Origin: JANPCX01 sp046049865 | GTDB lineage: Bacteria > Pseudomonadota > Gammaproteobacteria > Burkholderiales > Burkholderiaceae_C | Reading direction: 5' to 3' | Assembly (NCBI GenBank): GCA_046049865.1 | Contig: JBJOQO010000002.1 | Span: forward strand, 1-64,000 | Length of the DNA stretch: 64,000 nucleotides | In this document: in pieces, positions 8,525 to 15,718 of the stretch | Layout: the number at the start of each line of letters is the position of its first letter | Position numbering within the stretch: the first letter of the stretch is position 1 | Notes under the pieces: model-generated | What the model saw: the letters and a program-made list of their open reading frames with translations, nothing else | The model's database searches: none | Told to the model about the DNA's origin: nothing | Translations under genes and position numbers: made by a program

Positions 8525-9820
8525 TCATGGCTGATGCTGCACCGTCCCCCAATCCACCGCTGCCACCCCATTGTTCCCAGCATTCCCTGGCCCTGAAGCC
8601 GGGCAGATCTGCTGCCCGCGCACCACCAAAAAATGTTGATGGTTGAGCGGTCTTCGCACCTCTGTGTAGACGGCCGGGTGCTCTTCGTTGCGGTCGATGT
8701 GGCCGCTGCCGTTGGTATCGCTGCTGTAACGGCACACGCGGTATTGGTTGGCGTTCAGGCCGATGCTCCAGCCTTGTGGGTTGATGTGGCTCTGGCCTGA
8801 CCATGCGGCGCTGGGGGCCGTGCTGCTGTTGCCCGTGGCAGGTAAATCGACCAAACAGTGGTAGCTCACGAAACGCTCACCGGTTTCTAACCAAGAGGTG
8901 ACGTTCATGCTGCCCGGTGTGGCGTTCAAAGCCACCCATGATGCCTCGCCGCTGACCTGCACCACCTTGACCGCTTCGCTCACGCACTGTGGTGCTGTTG
9001 TAGTGGGTGCACTGCTCAAACTCAAGCCCACAGACAGCGGCAGCGGCTCGTCGTTGGCCGCTTGTGGGTTGGGCGGTTGCGCCAGAGAAAAACGCACCAA
9101 GCCGCTGAGCAACAGTCCATTCACTGCGCTGCACTGTGTCAGGTGGCTGCTGTTGACTTGATGTTGTTGCAAGCTGGCGGGCAGGCCGCTGCAAATGGCA
9201 GTGATGCGCCCGCTGCGGTTGTCAAACAACCAAATATGGGTGCTGGTGCTGCTGGGTTTGAAGCTGCTGCGGCCGTCGCCCAAATCGTGGGCCGCAGGTG
9301 GAATGAAAGTGGATCGGCCGCCTACCCCCCACACTGGATGGGCACGAGGCGCTTGGCTTAAAGCGGCTGCCAGCGTTGGGTCTTGGCCCGCGATGAGGGT
9401 GTGCAGCTTCAAACTTTGCGGCTGGCCCCGCCGATCGGTCCAAGCCACTTCGACGCGGCTTGTTTTGTAGGTGAAGCTGCTGTTGTCATCCACTTGGCGG
9501 CTCACTTCGTAGCTGGTGTTGCTGGCGCTTAAATTGGCGCTCGCGGCATTGCTGCTTTGAATGGCCGCGTAGTGGGGCAGGCTGGGTGTACTGGTCAGTG
9601 TGGCGTTGGGTGCCACAAACGCCCGTTGTTCTTCCAAGGTTTGTTGTGCCAGGCGCAGGGCCTCACCGCGGTGGCGGGCCGTTTCGCTGTTCAAGCGCAA
9701 GCCCTCTTGGCTGCGCATCAGGCCCAGCATGCCAAGCGTGACCACCAAAAAAGCGACCAAGGCTTCAATCAAAGACATGCCGCGTTGACGGTGGCGTCGG
9801 CCTTGGCGTTGTGTTTTCAT
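8525..9820 (-). CDS. pilV: Type IV pilus minor pilin, PilV-like
   Basis: A 431-residue prepilin-like protein. Its leader ends QRG followed by MSLIEALVAFLVVTLGML, a class III signal with cleavage after Gly and Glu at mature position 5. The SLIEALVAF core is typical of PilV. It is last in the minor-pilin operon and overlaps pilX by the four-base ATGA. It is longer than usual PilV proteins (about 160-200 residues). The large C-terminal part is Ser/Thr/Asn-rich with several Cys and has no recognised fold; it could act as a tip or adhesion module. Confidence 0.85.
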   Translation of the reverse strand: MKTQRQGRRHRQRGMSLIEALVAFLVVTLGMLGLMRSQEGLRLNSETARHRGEALRLAQQTLEEQRAFVAPNATLTSTPSLPHYAAIQSSNAASANLSASNTSYEVSRQVDDNSSFTYKTSRVEVAWTDRRGQPQSLKLHTLIAGQDPTLAAALSQAPRAHPVWGVGGRSTFIPPAAHDLGDGRSSFKPSSTSTHIWLFDNRSGRITAICSGLPASLQQHQVNSSHLTQCSAVNGLLLSGLVRFSLAQPPNPQAANDEPLPLSVGLSLSSAPTTTAPQCVSEAVKVVQVSGEASWVALNATPGSMNVTSWLETGERFVSYHCLVDLPATGNSSTAPSAAWSGQSHINPQGWSIGLNANQYRVCRYSSDTNGSGHIDRNEEHPAVYTEVRRPLNHQHFLVVRGQQICPASGPGNAGNNGVAAVDWGTVQHQP

Positions 9821-11091
9821 GGTGTTTGATCACTCCAACCACCAGCCAGGGAAGCCCAGCTGCCCGTGTTCCAGCGCAAGCGGGACAGCACGGCGGCATC
9901 CCACACGAATTGAGGTGCGCCGTCCGTCACCACCGAACCCGCAGACCAGGCAGCGCCTTGCAGAGTCGCGTTGCTGCTGGCCTGCTGCCATTGCAGTTCG
10001 TTGGCAACCACGGCCCCAATGATCTGCACCGCTCCACGCAGCATCAACTGTCCGCGCACCACGAGCACCAAGGGTTGATCCAGGCTGCCAATCGACAACG
10101 TGCTGCTGCCTGCGTCCAGCAGCACATCACCCTCCACCCACAACAAACGGTTGCCGCGCTGCGCGATGGCCTGTTGCATGGCGCTGCTGCAGTCGCTGCT
10201 CGCACCACCCGAACAAACCACATGGCGAACGCTGGTTTGTGCCGCCCAGCGCTGTGGCCCCATGCCCCACACGGCGGCGAACAAGGCGTCTGGGTTCATA
10301 GCCGCCAAGTCGCCATCCATCGCGGCAACCGCATGGCTATCGCTGCCACCTGCCACAGAAGACAGCTGCGGTGCGGTGATCTGAACGCTGCCGCCCGCAT
10401 GCAAAGCCACACCGCCCGAGGCAGCGTCATGGTGATGGGCACCTAAAGCTTGACCCGTGATGCTGCCGCGCGCCGTCAGCGGTGCGGCAGGCGGCGTGCG
10501 CAGGCCACCCACCAGGGCCAAATGCACACGCTGATAGGCCTGGGCTTCCCCAGCGGGTGCTTCGCCAGTCATGTTCCAACAGGCGGGCCCCGCACTTTGG
10601 CAGCCCTTGCTTTGCAAATGGATTTGGCCAGGGGTGGTGGTCTGCAGCAACTGCACCACAAAACCGGCAACGGGTTCGTCGGTTTGCGGGAGTGAGACAG
10701 CCGCTGCACCCAAAGCCGGGCAGTGGCAGCGCCACTGGTTGCCCTCGCGCACGCATGCGGCGGTGAGGCCGGCTGTCGTGTGTTGCAAGCTTGTGTTGGC
10801 GTCGTATTGAAGGTGACGTTCGCGCCATAACCGAGAGGTGGTGCTGCTGTCGGGCAAGCAGTCTTCATTGATACGCTGGTGGCTATTCACCATGGCCAAG
10901 GCCCACTCCACACCGGCCTGTGCTGCCTCAAAGGCCTGTGCGGCCCGCACTTGGTTGATGGCCGTGCGCTGCTCAAACACCAGGTGGCGGTTGGAAAAAG
11001 CCAGCACCAAGGCCAGCACCAACAACAGCAACAAGGTCACGGCCAGCGCAGCCGCACCACGTTGCGAATAAGGTGTGGCATGTTGCTTCAT
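9817..11091 (-). CDS. pilX: Type IV pilus assembly protein, PilX-like
   Basis: A 424-residue protein starting at MKQHATPYSQRG. The N-terminus QRGAAALAVTLLLLLVLALVLAF matches the PilX_N pattern, where the Glu5 of ordinary pilins is missing. QRTAINQVRAAQAFEAAQAGVEWA then matches the standard helix. The open frame extends 56 codons upstream into pilW, but this start overlaps the pilW stop as ATGA. The remaining ~330 residues are unusually long for PilX; a stretch around residues 250-360 has a repetitive, beta-helix-like look (GGSVQITAPQL, GSSTLSIGSL). Confidence 0.85.
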   Translation of the reverse strand: MKQHATPYSQRGAAALAVTLLLLLVLALVLAFSNRHLVFEQRTAINQVRAAQAFEAAQAGVEWALAMVNSHQRINEDCLPDSSTTSRLWRERHLQYDANTSLQHTTAGLTAACVREGNQWRCHCPALGAAAVSLPQTDEPVAGFVVQLLQTTTPGQIHLQSKGCQSAGPACWNMTGEAPAGEAQAYQRVHLALVGGLRTPPAAPLTARGSITGQALGAHHHDAASGGVALHAGGSVQITAPQLSSVAGGSDSHAVAAMDGDLAAMNPDALFAAVWGMGPQRWAAQTSVRHVVCSGGASSDCSSAMQQAIAQRGNRLLWVEGDVLLDAGSSTLSIGSLDQPLVLVVRGQLMLRGAVQIIGAVVANELQWQQASSNATLQGAAWSAGSVVTDGAPQFVWDAAVLSRLRWNTGSWASLAGGWSDQTP

Positions 11092-11783
11092 GCCGGGCAA
11101 GCGCCGACAACGGCGTCGCTGCGCAAACGCACCTGGGTTTGCAGGCTGCGCTGCACCTGCACGTCGTGTGTGGCGCTGGCCTGCATGCTGATTTGAACGC
11201 TGCGCACTTGGAGGTGTGGTGGGCAGGTGTTTGAAGCCGGCGGGCAGGGGCGGTGGCACAAATCGGCCAAGGGCTGTTCAAACACTTGCGGTTGAATTTG
11301 CAGTTGCGTGATTTGCATCACCTCGGGGTCGGTCAGGCTTTGCCACCCGCCGTCACCCAAGCGCATTTGCAGCACGCCTTGTTGCAAACGAAAGCCCAGG
11401 GTTTCGTTGCTGTCAATTTTCTGGTTCTCTTGCGCATCGCGTGAGGCGTAGAACATCACGCTGTTGTTGCCTGGCGTGAGTGCTGCATAGGGGTTGGTTT
11501 GCGCTGCGGAATCCGCCTGCCAAATAGCGGCCTGGGGTGTGCCCCAATGGCCAGCGCGGTGCAGGTGGCGGCTCATCAAATCGAGCGTGGTGCGCAGGTC
11601 TTGCTGCAAGCGCGCTTGCAGCAGCAGGCTGCGGTTTTCACGCAAGTGTTCGCTGAGCAAAAACAAGGCCGTGGCCACGATGAACAGCCCCAAGGCCAAA
11701 CCCACCATCAACTCCACCAAGGACAAACCCCGGCAGGCGTTGCGCTGCGCTGTTAAAGCGCGTTGGTTCACAACGCCCAACAT
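11088..11783 (-). CDS. pilW: Type IV pilus minor pilin, PilW-like
   Basis: A 231-residue prepilin whose leader ends CRG before LSLVELMVGLALGLFIVATAL, the usual class III signal with Glu5. RQDLRTTLDLMSRHLHRAGHWG-type sequence after the membrane helix is characteristic of PilW. The C-terminal third has Cys residues (LCHRPCPPASNTC) that could form disulfides. The start overlaps the preceding pilin gene by 16 nt. Minor pilins of this class prime pilus assembly and sit at the fibre tip. Confidence 0.88.
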   Translation of the reverse strand: MLGVVNQRALTAQRNACRGLSLVELMVGLALGLFIVATALFLLSEHLRENRSLLLQARLQQDLRTTLDLMSRHLHRAGHWGTPQAAIWQADSAAQTNPYAALTPGNNSVMFYASRDAQENQKIDSNETLGFRLQQGVLQMRLGDGGWQSLTDPEVMQITQLQIQPQVFEQPLADLCHRPCPPASNTCPPHLQVRSVQISMQASATHDVQVQRSLQTQVRLRSDAVVGACPA

Positions 11784-12214
11784 GCGCGGTTCTCCGTCAC
11801 GGTGTTGTCCACGGCCACGGTGGGGCCGGACGACTTCACTTGGTTCAGACCCTGAACCTGCAACTGCAGGTAGCGGCAGCGCGCATCGGCTTGTTGCATG
11901 CCTTGCGCTTGCAGCAACACACGCCAGCCATTTGCATTCACGTCGTGCAGGCTGACGGCATAGTGGCCGTTGCTGGTGACAGCGGGCTGCTGCAATGCGG
12001 CCAGCGTGCCGTAGGCCATGTGATCGGCGCGGTGGCGTTCTTGCTTCAACATCAATTGCATGACGGTGGCCAGGCCATCCACGCGCCTAGTTTTCAGAAT
12101 CACGCTGTGGAATGACGGCAAACTCAAAGCCGCCAAGATGGCACTCACCGCCATGGCACACACCAGCTCAATCAAAGTGAAGCCGCGTGCAGGTCGGGTG
12201 GGGTGACAGCGCAT
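11768..12214 (-). CDS. pilE: Type IV minor pilin, PilE-like
   Basis: A 148-residue prepilin: MRCHPTRPARG is the leader, followed by FTLIELVCAMAVSAILAALSLPSF. Mature Phe1 and Glu5 are present. KQERHRADHMAYGTLAALQ is typical of the PilE-like minor pilins found between fimT/fimU and pilW/V in beta-proteobacteria. One Cys in CRYLQLQ and one in ENRACWAL near the C-terminus could form the pilin disulfide loop. It lies 12 nt after fimT/U. Its small size suits a minor rather than major subunit. Confidence 0.85.
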   Translation of the reverse strand: MRCHPTRPARGFTLIELVCAMAVSAILAALSLPSFHSVILKTRRVDGLATVMQLMLKQERHRADHMAYGTLAALQQPAVTSNGHYAVSLHDVNANGWRVLLQAQGMQQADARCRYLQLQVQGLNQVKSSGPTVAVDNTVTENRACWAL

Positions 12215-12226
12215 AGTTGACTCCCT

Positions 12227-12778
12227 TCAGCACTGCACATGGCCCGGCACGCTGCCACCCGGCGAGCAGGTGCGCACGCGCCCCATCACATTCACCACAT
12301 GGCGCAGTTGTTGGCCTTGTGGGTTGCTGATGTTCAGTGTTGCCGTGGGCGTGCTGGTGCCGTCCCAAGGGTCAAACCGCAGCGAGTTCGCGGACGACTG
12401 CAGGGCCGCTTTGTCCTGCGCCGCCCAGCGCACGGTTTTCACTTCAGTCGCACCGCCACTGCACACGGCGGGTGTGTTTTCAACCGGGCCACAAGTACAA
12501 GCATTCGCGCTGCCACTGTGCAGCACATAACAGCTGCCCCCCGCCCAAGGCAACACCGTCAAACGCAAACCCTGCTGCCGCGCCACAGCCTCGCTGCGAA
12601 TGAATTGCAAATCGCCGAGTAACTGCTGGGCGGCACCTTGCAGCCGCTGCTGATCCAACCAACGCGCCATCGACGGCACTGCGGTGGTCGCCAAGATGAT
12701 GCTCACGGCCACGGTGATCAAGCCCTCGATCAAGGTGAACCCGTGCTGTCTTTTTGAACGTGCGGTGTGTGATCTCAC
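12227..12778 (-). CDS. Type IV minor pilin, FimT/FimU (GspH-like)
   Basis: A 183-residue prepilin, first in the operon. The leader ends QHG before FTLIEGLITVAVSIILATTAVPS. RLQGAAQQLLGDLQFIRSEAVARQ matches the GspH/FimT motif in which helix alpha-1 is followed by FIRSEA. Several Cys lie in the C-terminal half (CYVLHSGSANACTCG). Gly at mature position 6 is a small departure from the usual Leu/Met. The promoter probably lies in the 156 bp upstream of 12778, where no strong motif was identified. Confidence 0.87.
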   Translation of the reverse strand: MRSHTARSKRQHGFTLIEGLITVAVSIILATTAVPSMARWLDQQRLQGAAQQLLGDLQFIRSEAVARQQGLRLTVLPWAGGSCYVLHSGSANACTCGPVENTPAVCSGGATEVKTVRWAAQDKAALQSSANSLRFDPWDGTSTPTATLNISNPQGQQLRHVVNVMGRVRTCSPGGSVPGHVQC

Positions 12779-12934
12779 GGCTGGCTTCCTGTCGTTGATG
12801 AACTGGAAGCGACTGTAAAAACCGTGATGAATTCACGCGACCCCAGGAGGTGGGGGTTGGGGCAGTTTTGAGGGGTGCCCCTGGATGGGGGGGGATTCGA
12901 GCGCTTTGGGCCGTACCAGTAGCCATGTGCCTCG

Positions 12935-13228
12935 CTATTTCCGAGCCCGCCAGTAGCCAGGGCGGCGGCTGTGGTGCGCGACGGCACCTATGCGCACGCC
13001 GTCGTCTTCGGAACGATAGACGAGCGAGTAAGGAAAACGATGCAGTGGGAAGAGCCGTCGCTCACGAGCAGTGCGCGTGCCCAGTCCGGGATTCGCTGCA
13101 ATCATGCTTGCGGCCCGAGTGAACTCGGCTAGAAAGGCGGCTGCGACCGAGGTGCTGGCTTGTTCAGCGTAAAAGGTGACTGCCTCAGCAAGTTCTTCCG
13201 CTGCCTCGGGTGAGAGGAAATAGTTCAC
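12935..13228 (-). CDS. RelE/ParE family toxin
   Basis: A 97-residue protein with the ParE/RelE fold pattern: EAAEELAEAVTFYAEQ in helix 1, FLAEFTRAASMIAANPGLGTRT in helix 2, then RRLFPLHRFPYSLVYRSEDDGVRIGAVAHHSRRPGYW in the beta sheet. The final HHSRRPGYW block is the usual toxin C-terminus. It overlaps its antitoxin gene by four bases (ATGA). ParE members target gyrase and RelE members ribosome-bound mRNA; which applies here is not visible. Confidence 0.87.
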   Translation of the reverse strand: MNYFLSPEAAEELAEAVTFYAEQASTSVAAAFLAEFTRAASMIAANPGLGTRTARERRLFPLHRFPYSLVYRSEDDGVRIGAVAHHSRRPGYWRARK

Positions 13229-13449
13229 TTCAAACTGGCTTGCAGGCGAGCGACTACCTCTTCACCTGCAAGCCAAGTGGCTCGCCCCGCAGCGATGTCG
13301 GCCTCTCGGCGATCAATCTCTTGTGCCCAGGCCTCCTCCCACTCGGGGTTGGGATCGAGGCTTGCCAGCAGCCTGTCCAAAAGCCGTGAGCGCTCCGCAG
13401 GCGGGAGATTCAGAACCTCAACTTCCAAAACTTCTACGGGGATAGACAT
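13225..13449 (-). CDS. Addiction-module antitoxin (Unstab_antitox type)
   Basis: A 74-residue protein starting MSIPVEVLEVEVLNLPPAERSR. The LNLPPAERSRLLDRLLASLD block, followed by EWEEAWAQEIDRREADIAAGRA and a Trp/Gly turn, is the signature of the short addiction-module components that pair with ParE/RelE toxins. It is the upstream gene and translationally coupled to the toxin, as usual for this type. The longer open frame upstream has no coding character. Confidence 0.85.
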   Translation of the reverse strand: MSIPVEVLEVEVLNLPPAERSRLLDRLLASLDPNPEWEEAWAQEIDRREADIAAGRATWLAGEEVVARLQASLK

Positions 13450-13528
13450 AGGACACCTGCGGGGTTTCAACTGACCAATGGGAGCATGCCACAAACGAAC
13501 GAGTTTTTGGGTCACGGCGCTGTGCTCC

Positions 13529-13948
13529 TCACCCCCCATCCCCCTCCAAATAAAACCACCGCCCCTCCTCCCACACAAACCGGCTCACCTCATGCAGCCG
13601 ATGCGCACGCCCACCTTGTTTGCTGCGGGCGATGAATTCAACGGTGGCGTGGGTGTCGTCTTGCACTTCAAACGTTTTCACCGCCAGCCCCAACCACTTC
13701 AAACCGGCATCGTTCAGGTCGAGTGAACCGGGGCGGGTGCTCGGGTGCCAGGTGGCGAGCAGGTAGTCGGGCAGCTTCAAGACGAAGGCGCTGTAACGCG
13801 AGCGCATCAGGGCTTCGGCGGTGGGGGCTTGTAAGGCCAACGGCCCCGCGTGGTAGCGGCCGCAGCAGTCGTCATAGGCCAGCGGTGGGCCTTGTTCGGT
13901 GCGGCAAGGGCAGGGTGGGGTGGTGGGTGGTTTGGCAAGAGACGGCAT
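13529..13948 (-). CDS. YchJ-family (UPF0225) SEC-C motif protein
   Basis: A 139-residue protein beginning MPSLAKPPTTPPCPCRTEQG. The N-terminal Cys cluster CPC...YDDCCGRYHAG is the SEC-C-like zinc site of YchJ proteins, and ALMRSRYSAFVLKLPDYLLATWHPSTRP is the family core. The product ends at the FYLEGDG block, so it is a short member without the second C-terminal SEC-C motif. ATG 13957 is an alternative start. The function of YchJ is not established. It is divergent from the VOC gene, and the LexA box lies about 65 bp upstream of this start, so SOS influence in both directions is possible. Confidence 0.85.
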   Translation of the reverse strand: MPSLAKPPTTPPCPCRTEQGPPLAYDDCCGRYHAGPLALQAPTAEALMRSRYSAFVLKLPDYLLATWHPSTRPGSLDLNDAGLKWLGLAVKTFEVQDDTHATVEFIARSKQGGRAHRLHEVSRFVWEEGRWFYLEGDGG

Positions 13949-14012
13949 GTGGCGCATCTTGCCGCAAGCGCGGACGAGGACCTGAGGTTGATGCAAAACA
14001 ACTTGCGCAAAG

Positions 14013-14032
14013 TACTGTATAAATATACAGTA
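14013..14032. promoter_or_regulatory. LexA-binding site (SOS box)
   Basis: The 20-bp dyad contains CTGTATAAATATACAG inside TACTG...CAGTA ends: CTG-N10-CAG with symmetric flanks, a near-perfect match to the enterobacterial-type LexA consensus. It overlaps a plausible promoter (TTGCGC at 14003-14008, TATACA at 14024-14029). It lies 90 bp before the VOC gene and upstream of imuA-imuB, which are classical SOS genes in proteobacteria. Confidence 0.9.
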
Positions 14033-14121
14033 CGCGCTCTTGCCAAAAACAGTGCGCCCCAGCAGCCCTTGTGTGCCCTTGTGCAGGGCGCGCACCCCAC
14101 CCAATTCAGGAGTGATTCTTC

Positions 14122-14535
14122 ATGCTTGACCACATGACTTTCCGCGTGACCGACATCCACCGCGCCAAAGCCTTCTACGGCGCGGCGCTTGCGCCACTGG
14201 GCTACAGCGTGGCCTATGAAGGCCAGCATGGCGCAAACATTTTGGGCTTCTCCTATCCCGACTCTTCTGAGCCTGACGGCAAAAAAGCCGATGTGTGGTT
14301 CATTGATGGCCCCTCGCCCTACGGTGGGCCACCCGCGACGGCGGGCTGTCACCTGGCATGGCGGGCTGAAAGTCGGGCGCAGGTGGATGCTTTTTATCGC
14401 GCAGCCCTGGCTGCCGGGGCAAAAGACAACGGAGCCCCCGGTTTGCGTCCCGACTACCACCCCCACTACTACGGTGCTTTTGTCATCGACCCCGAAGGCA
14501 ACAACATAGAAGCCGTGTGCCATCGGCCAGAGTGA
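14122..14535 (+). CDS. VOC (glyoxalase/bleomycin-resistance fold) protein
   Basis: A 137-residue single-domain VOC protein: MLDHMTFRVTDIHRAKAFYGAALAPLGY opens the fold, GCHLAWRAESRAQVDAFYRAALAAGAKDNG forms the second module and YGAFVIDPEGNNIEAVCH is the usual closing strand with the acidic ligand. His4, a mid-protein His and Glu in NNIEAVCH could form a metal site. AGGAG at 14108-14112 supports the start. It lies directly behind the LexA box, and imuA follows 35 bp after its stop. It is therefore predicted to be part of the SOS transcript. Substrate unknown. Confidence 0.9.
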   Translation: MLDHMTFRVTDIHRAKAFYGAALAPLGYSVAYEGQHGANILGFSYPDSSEPDGKKADVWFIDGPSPYGGPPATAGCHLAWRAESRAQVDAFYRAALAAGAKDNGAPGLRPDYHPHYYGAFVIDPEGNNIEAVCHRPE

Positions 14536-14570
14536 GTGGCGACTATCCTGCCCTGAATTTTTTAATCCCC

Positions 14571-15512
14571 ATGCAGCACCCAGCACCCAGCTCAGCCGCC
14601 TTGTTGCGTCCTGCGGCCCGCAAGGCCACAGCCGCCATCGCCCTGCACCCGAGTTTGTGGCTGGGGCATCAACTGGGGCGCTCCAGCGAGCGCGGCTTGC
14701 CCACGGGTTTTGCACCGCTGGACGCCGAGTTGCCCGGCGGGGGCTGGCCGCGTCGTGCGCTCAGTGAGTTGTTGTTCGCGCAAATTGGCATGGGGGAAAT
14801 GCGCCTCTTGGCCCCCAGCCTGGTGGCCACGCAGCAAGCGGGGCGGGTGGTGATGTTCTTTGACCCACCGGCTGCGTTGTCGGCCCTGGCCTTGGCCCAA
14901 CTGGGGCTGGATGTGCCGCAGTTGCTGTTGATTCAAACCCGTGAGGTGGTCGCCGCCCCTGTTACTGCCCCTGGTGCTGCACAGCCTGCGTCATTGCCAA
15001 CATCGCGGCCCACATCACCGCCAATGTCACCGCCAAAAGCGGCCAAGCCCTACAAGAACAGCGCCAATCAAAAAAACCTGTGGGCCTTGGAGCAAGTGCT
15101 CAAAAGCGGCCATGTGGGGGCGGTGGTGGCATGGTTGCCTGCGGGGCTGCGGCCAGAGTACCTGCGGCGTTTGCAACTGGCCGCACAACACCACGATGGC
15201 CCGGCTTTCATGCTGCGCCCGTGGTGGGGGGCCGATGTTCAACAACACATGCAGCCCAGTGCGGCCCCTCTGCGTTTGGGGTTGAAGCCTGTGGCGGCTT
15301 GGCAAGTGTCACACGCTGCACAGCTGGCATCGGCACATCAACCTGGGGCTGAGCAACTGTCCATTCAACTTTTCAAACGCAAAGGCCCACCGCGCCTGCA
15401 ACCGCTGTTGCTGAACTTGCCGTCGGTGCTGGCGAACGATGGGCGTTCTGTCCCAGAGACCCCACAAGACCTGCCTTTGCTGCGACCGGCTGCGTTTGTT
15501 AATTTGGCTTGA
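14571..15512 (+). CDS. imuA: Translesion synthesis accessory protein ImuA
   Basis: A 313-residue RecA/SulA-like protein. The block LPTGFAPLDAELPGGGWPRRALSELL is characteristic of ImuA, which resembles the RecA core but has a degraded nucleotide-binding loop. GRVVMFFDPPAALSALALAQLGL follows. A Pro/Ala/Ser-rich insert lies around residues 145-165. I start at MQHPAPSSAALLRP; the open frame begins 18 codons earlier inside the VOC gene. In proteobacteria ImuA acts with ImuB and DnaE2 in mutagenic repair. A spacer of about 200 bp separates it from imuB, wider than usual and filled by a dispersed repeat. Confidence 0.88.
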   Translation: MQHPAPSSAALLRPAARKATAAIALHPSLWLGHQLGRSSERGLPTGFAPLDAELPGGGWPRRALSELLFAQIGMGEMRLLAPSLVATQQAGRVVMFFDPPAALSALALAQLGLDVPQLLLIQTREVVAAPVTAPGAAQPASLPTSRPTSPPMSPPKAAKPYKNSANQKNLWALEQVLKSGHVGAVVAWLPAGLRPEYLRRLQLAAQHHDGPAFMLRPWWGADVQQHMQPSAAPLRLGLKPVAAWQVSHAAQLASAHQPGAEQLSIQLFKRKGPPRLQPLLLNLPSVLANDGRSVPETPQDLPLLRPAAFVNLA

Positions 15513-15538
15513 TTAGCGACAAGCCTCAGCCACCCTCA

Positions 15539-15641
15539 CCTCCGTTCGGGCTGAGCCTGTCGAAGCCTGCGTGTGTTGCTCCGCGCTCCCCTTCGACAGG
15601 TCTTGTCCTGAACCCCATCGAAGGGTCATGGCGAACGGAGG
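15539..15641. repeat. Dispersed palindromic repeat between imuA and imuB
   Basis: The outer arms CCTCCGTTCG (15539-15548) and CGAACGGAGG (15632-15641) are perfect inverted copies. The inner arms CCTGTCGAAG (15556-15565) and CTTCGACAGG (15591-15600) are also perfect. The core TTCGGGCTGAGCCTGTCGAAG is a sequence I recognise as repeated in many beta-proteobacterial genomes. It can form a large cruciform or RNA hairpin and may affect imuB expression. Confidence 0.75.
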
Positions 15642-15718
15642 AGGGTTGAGGAATGTTTGCGAATCAAGATTTGGTTTGAACCCCGCCTCGTGTTGATTTT
15701 GTAAAGCCTGCACCCACC

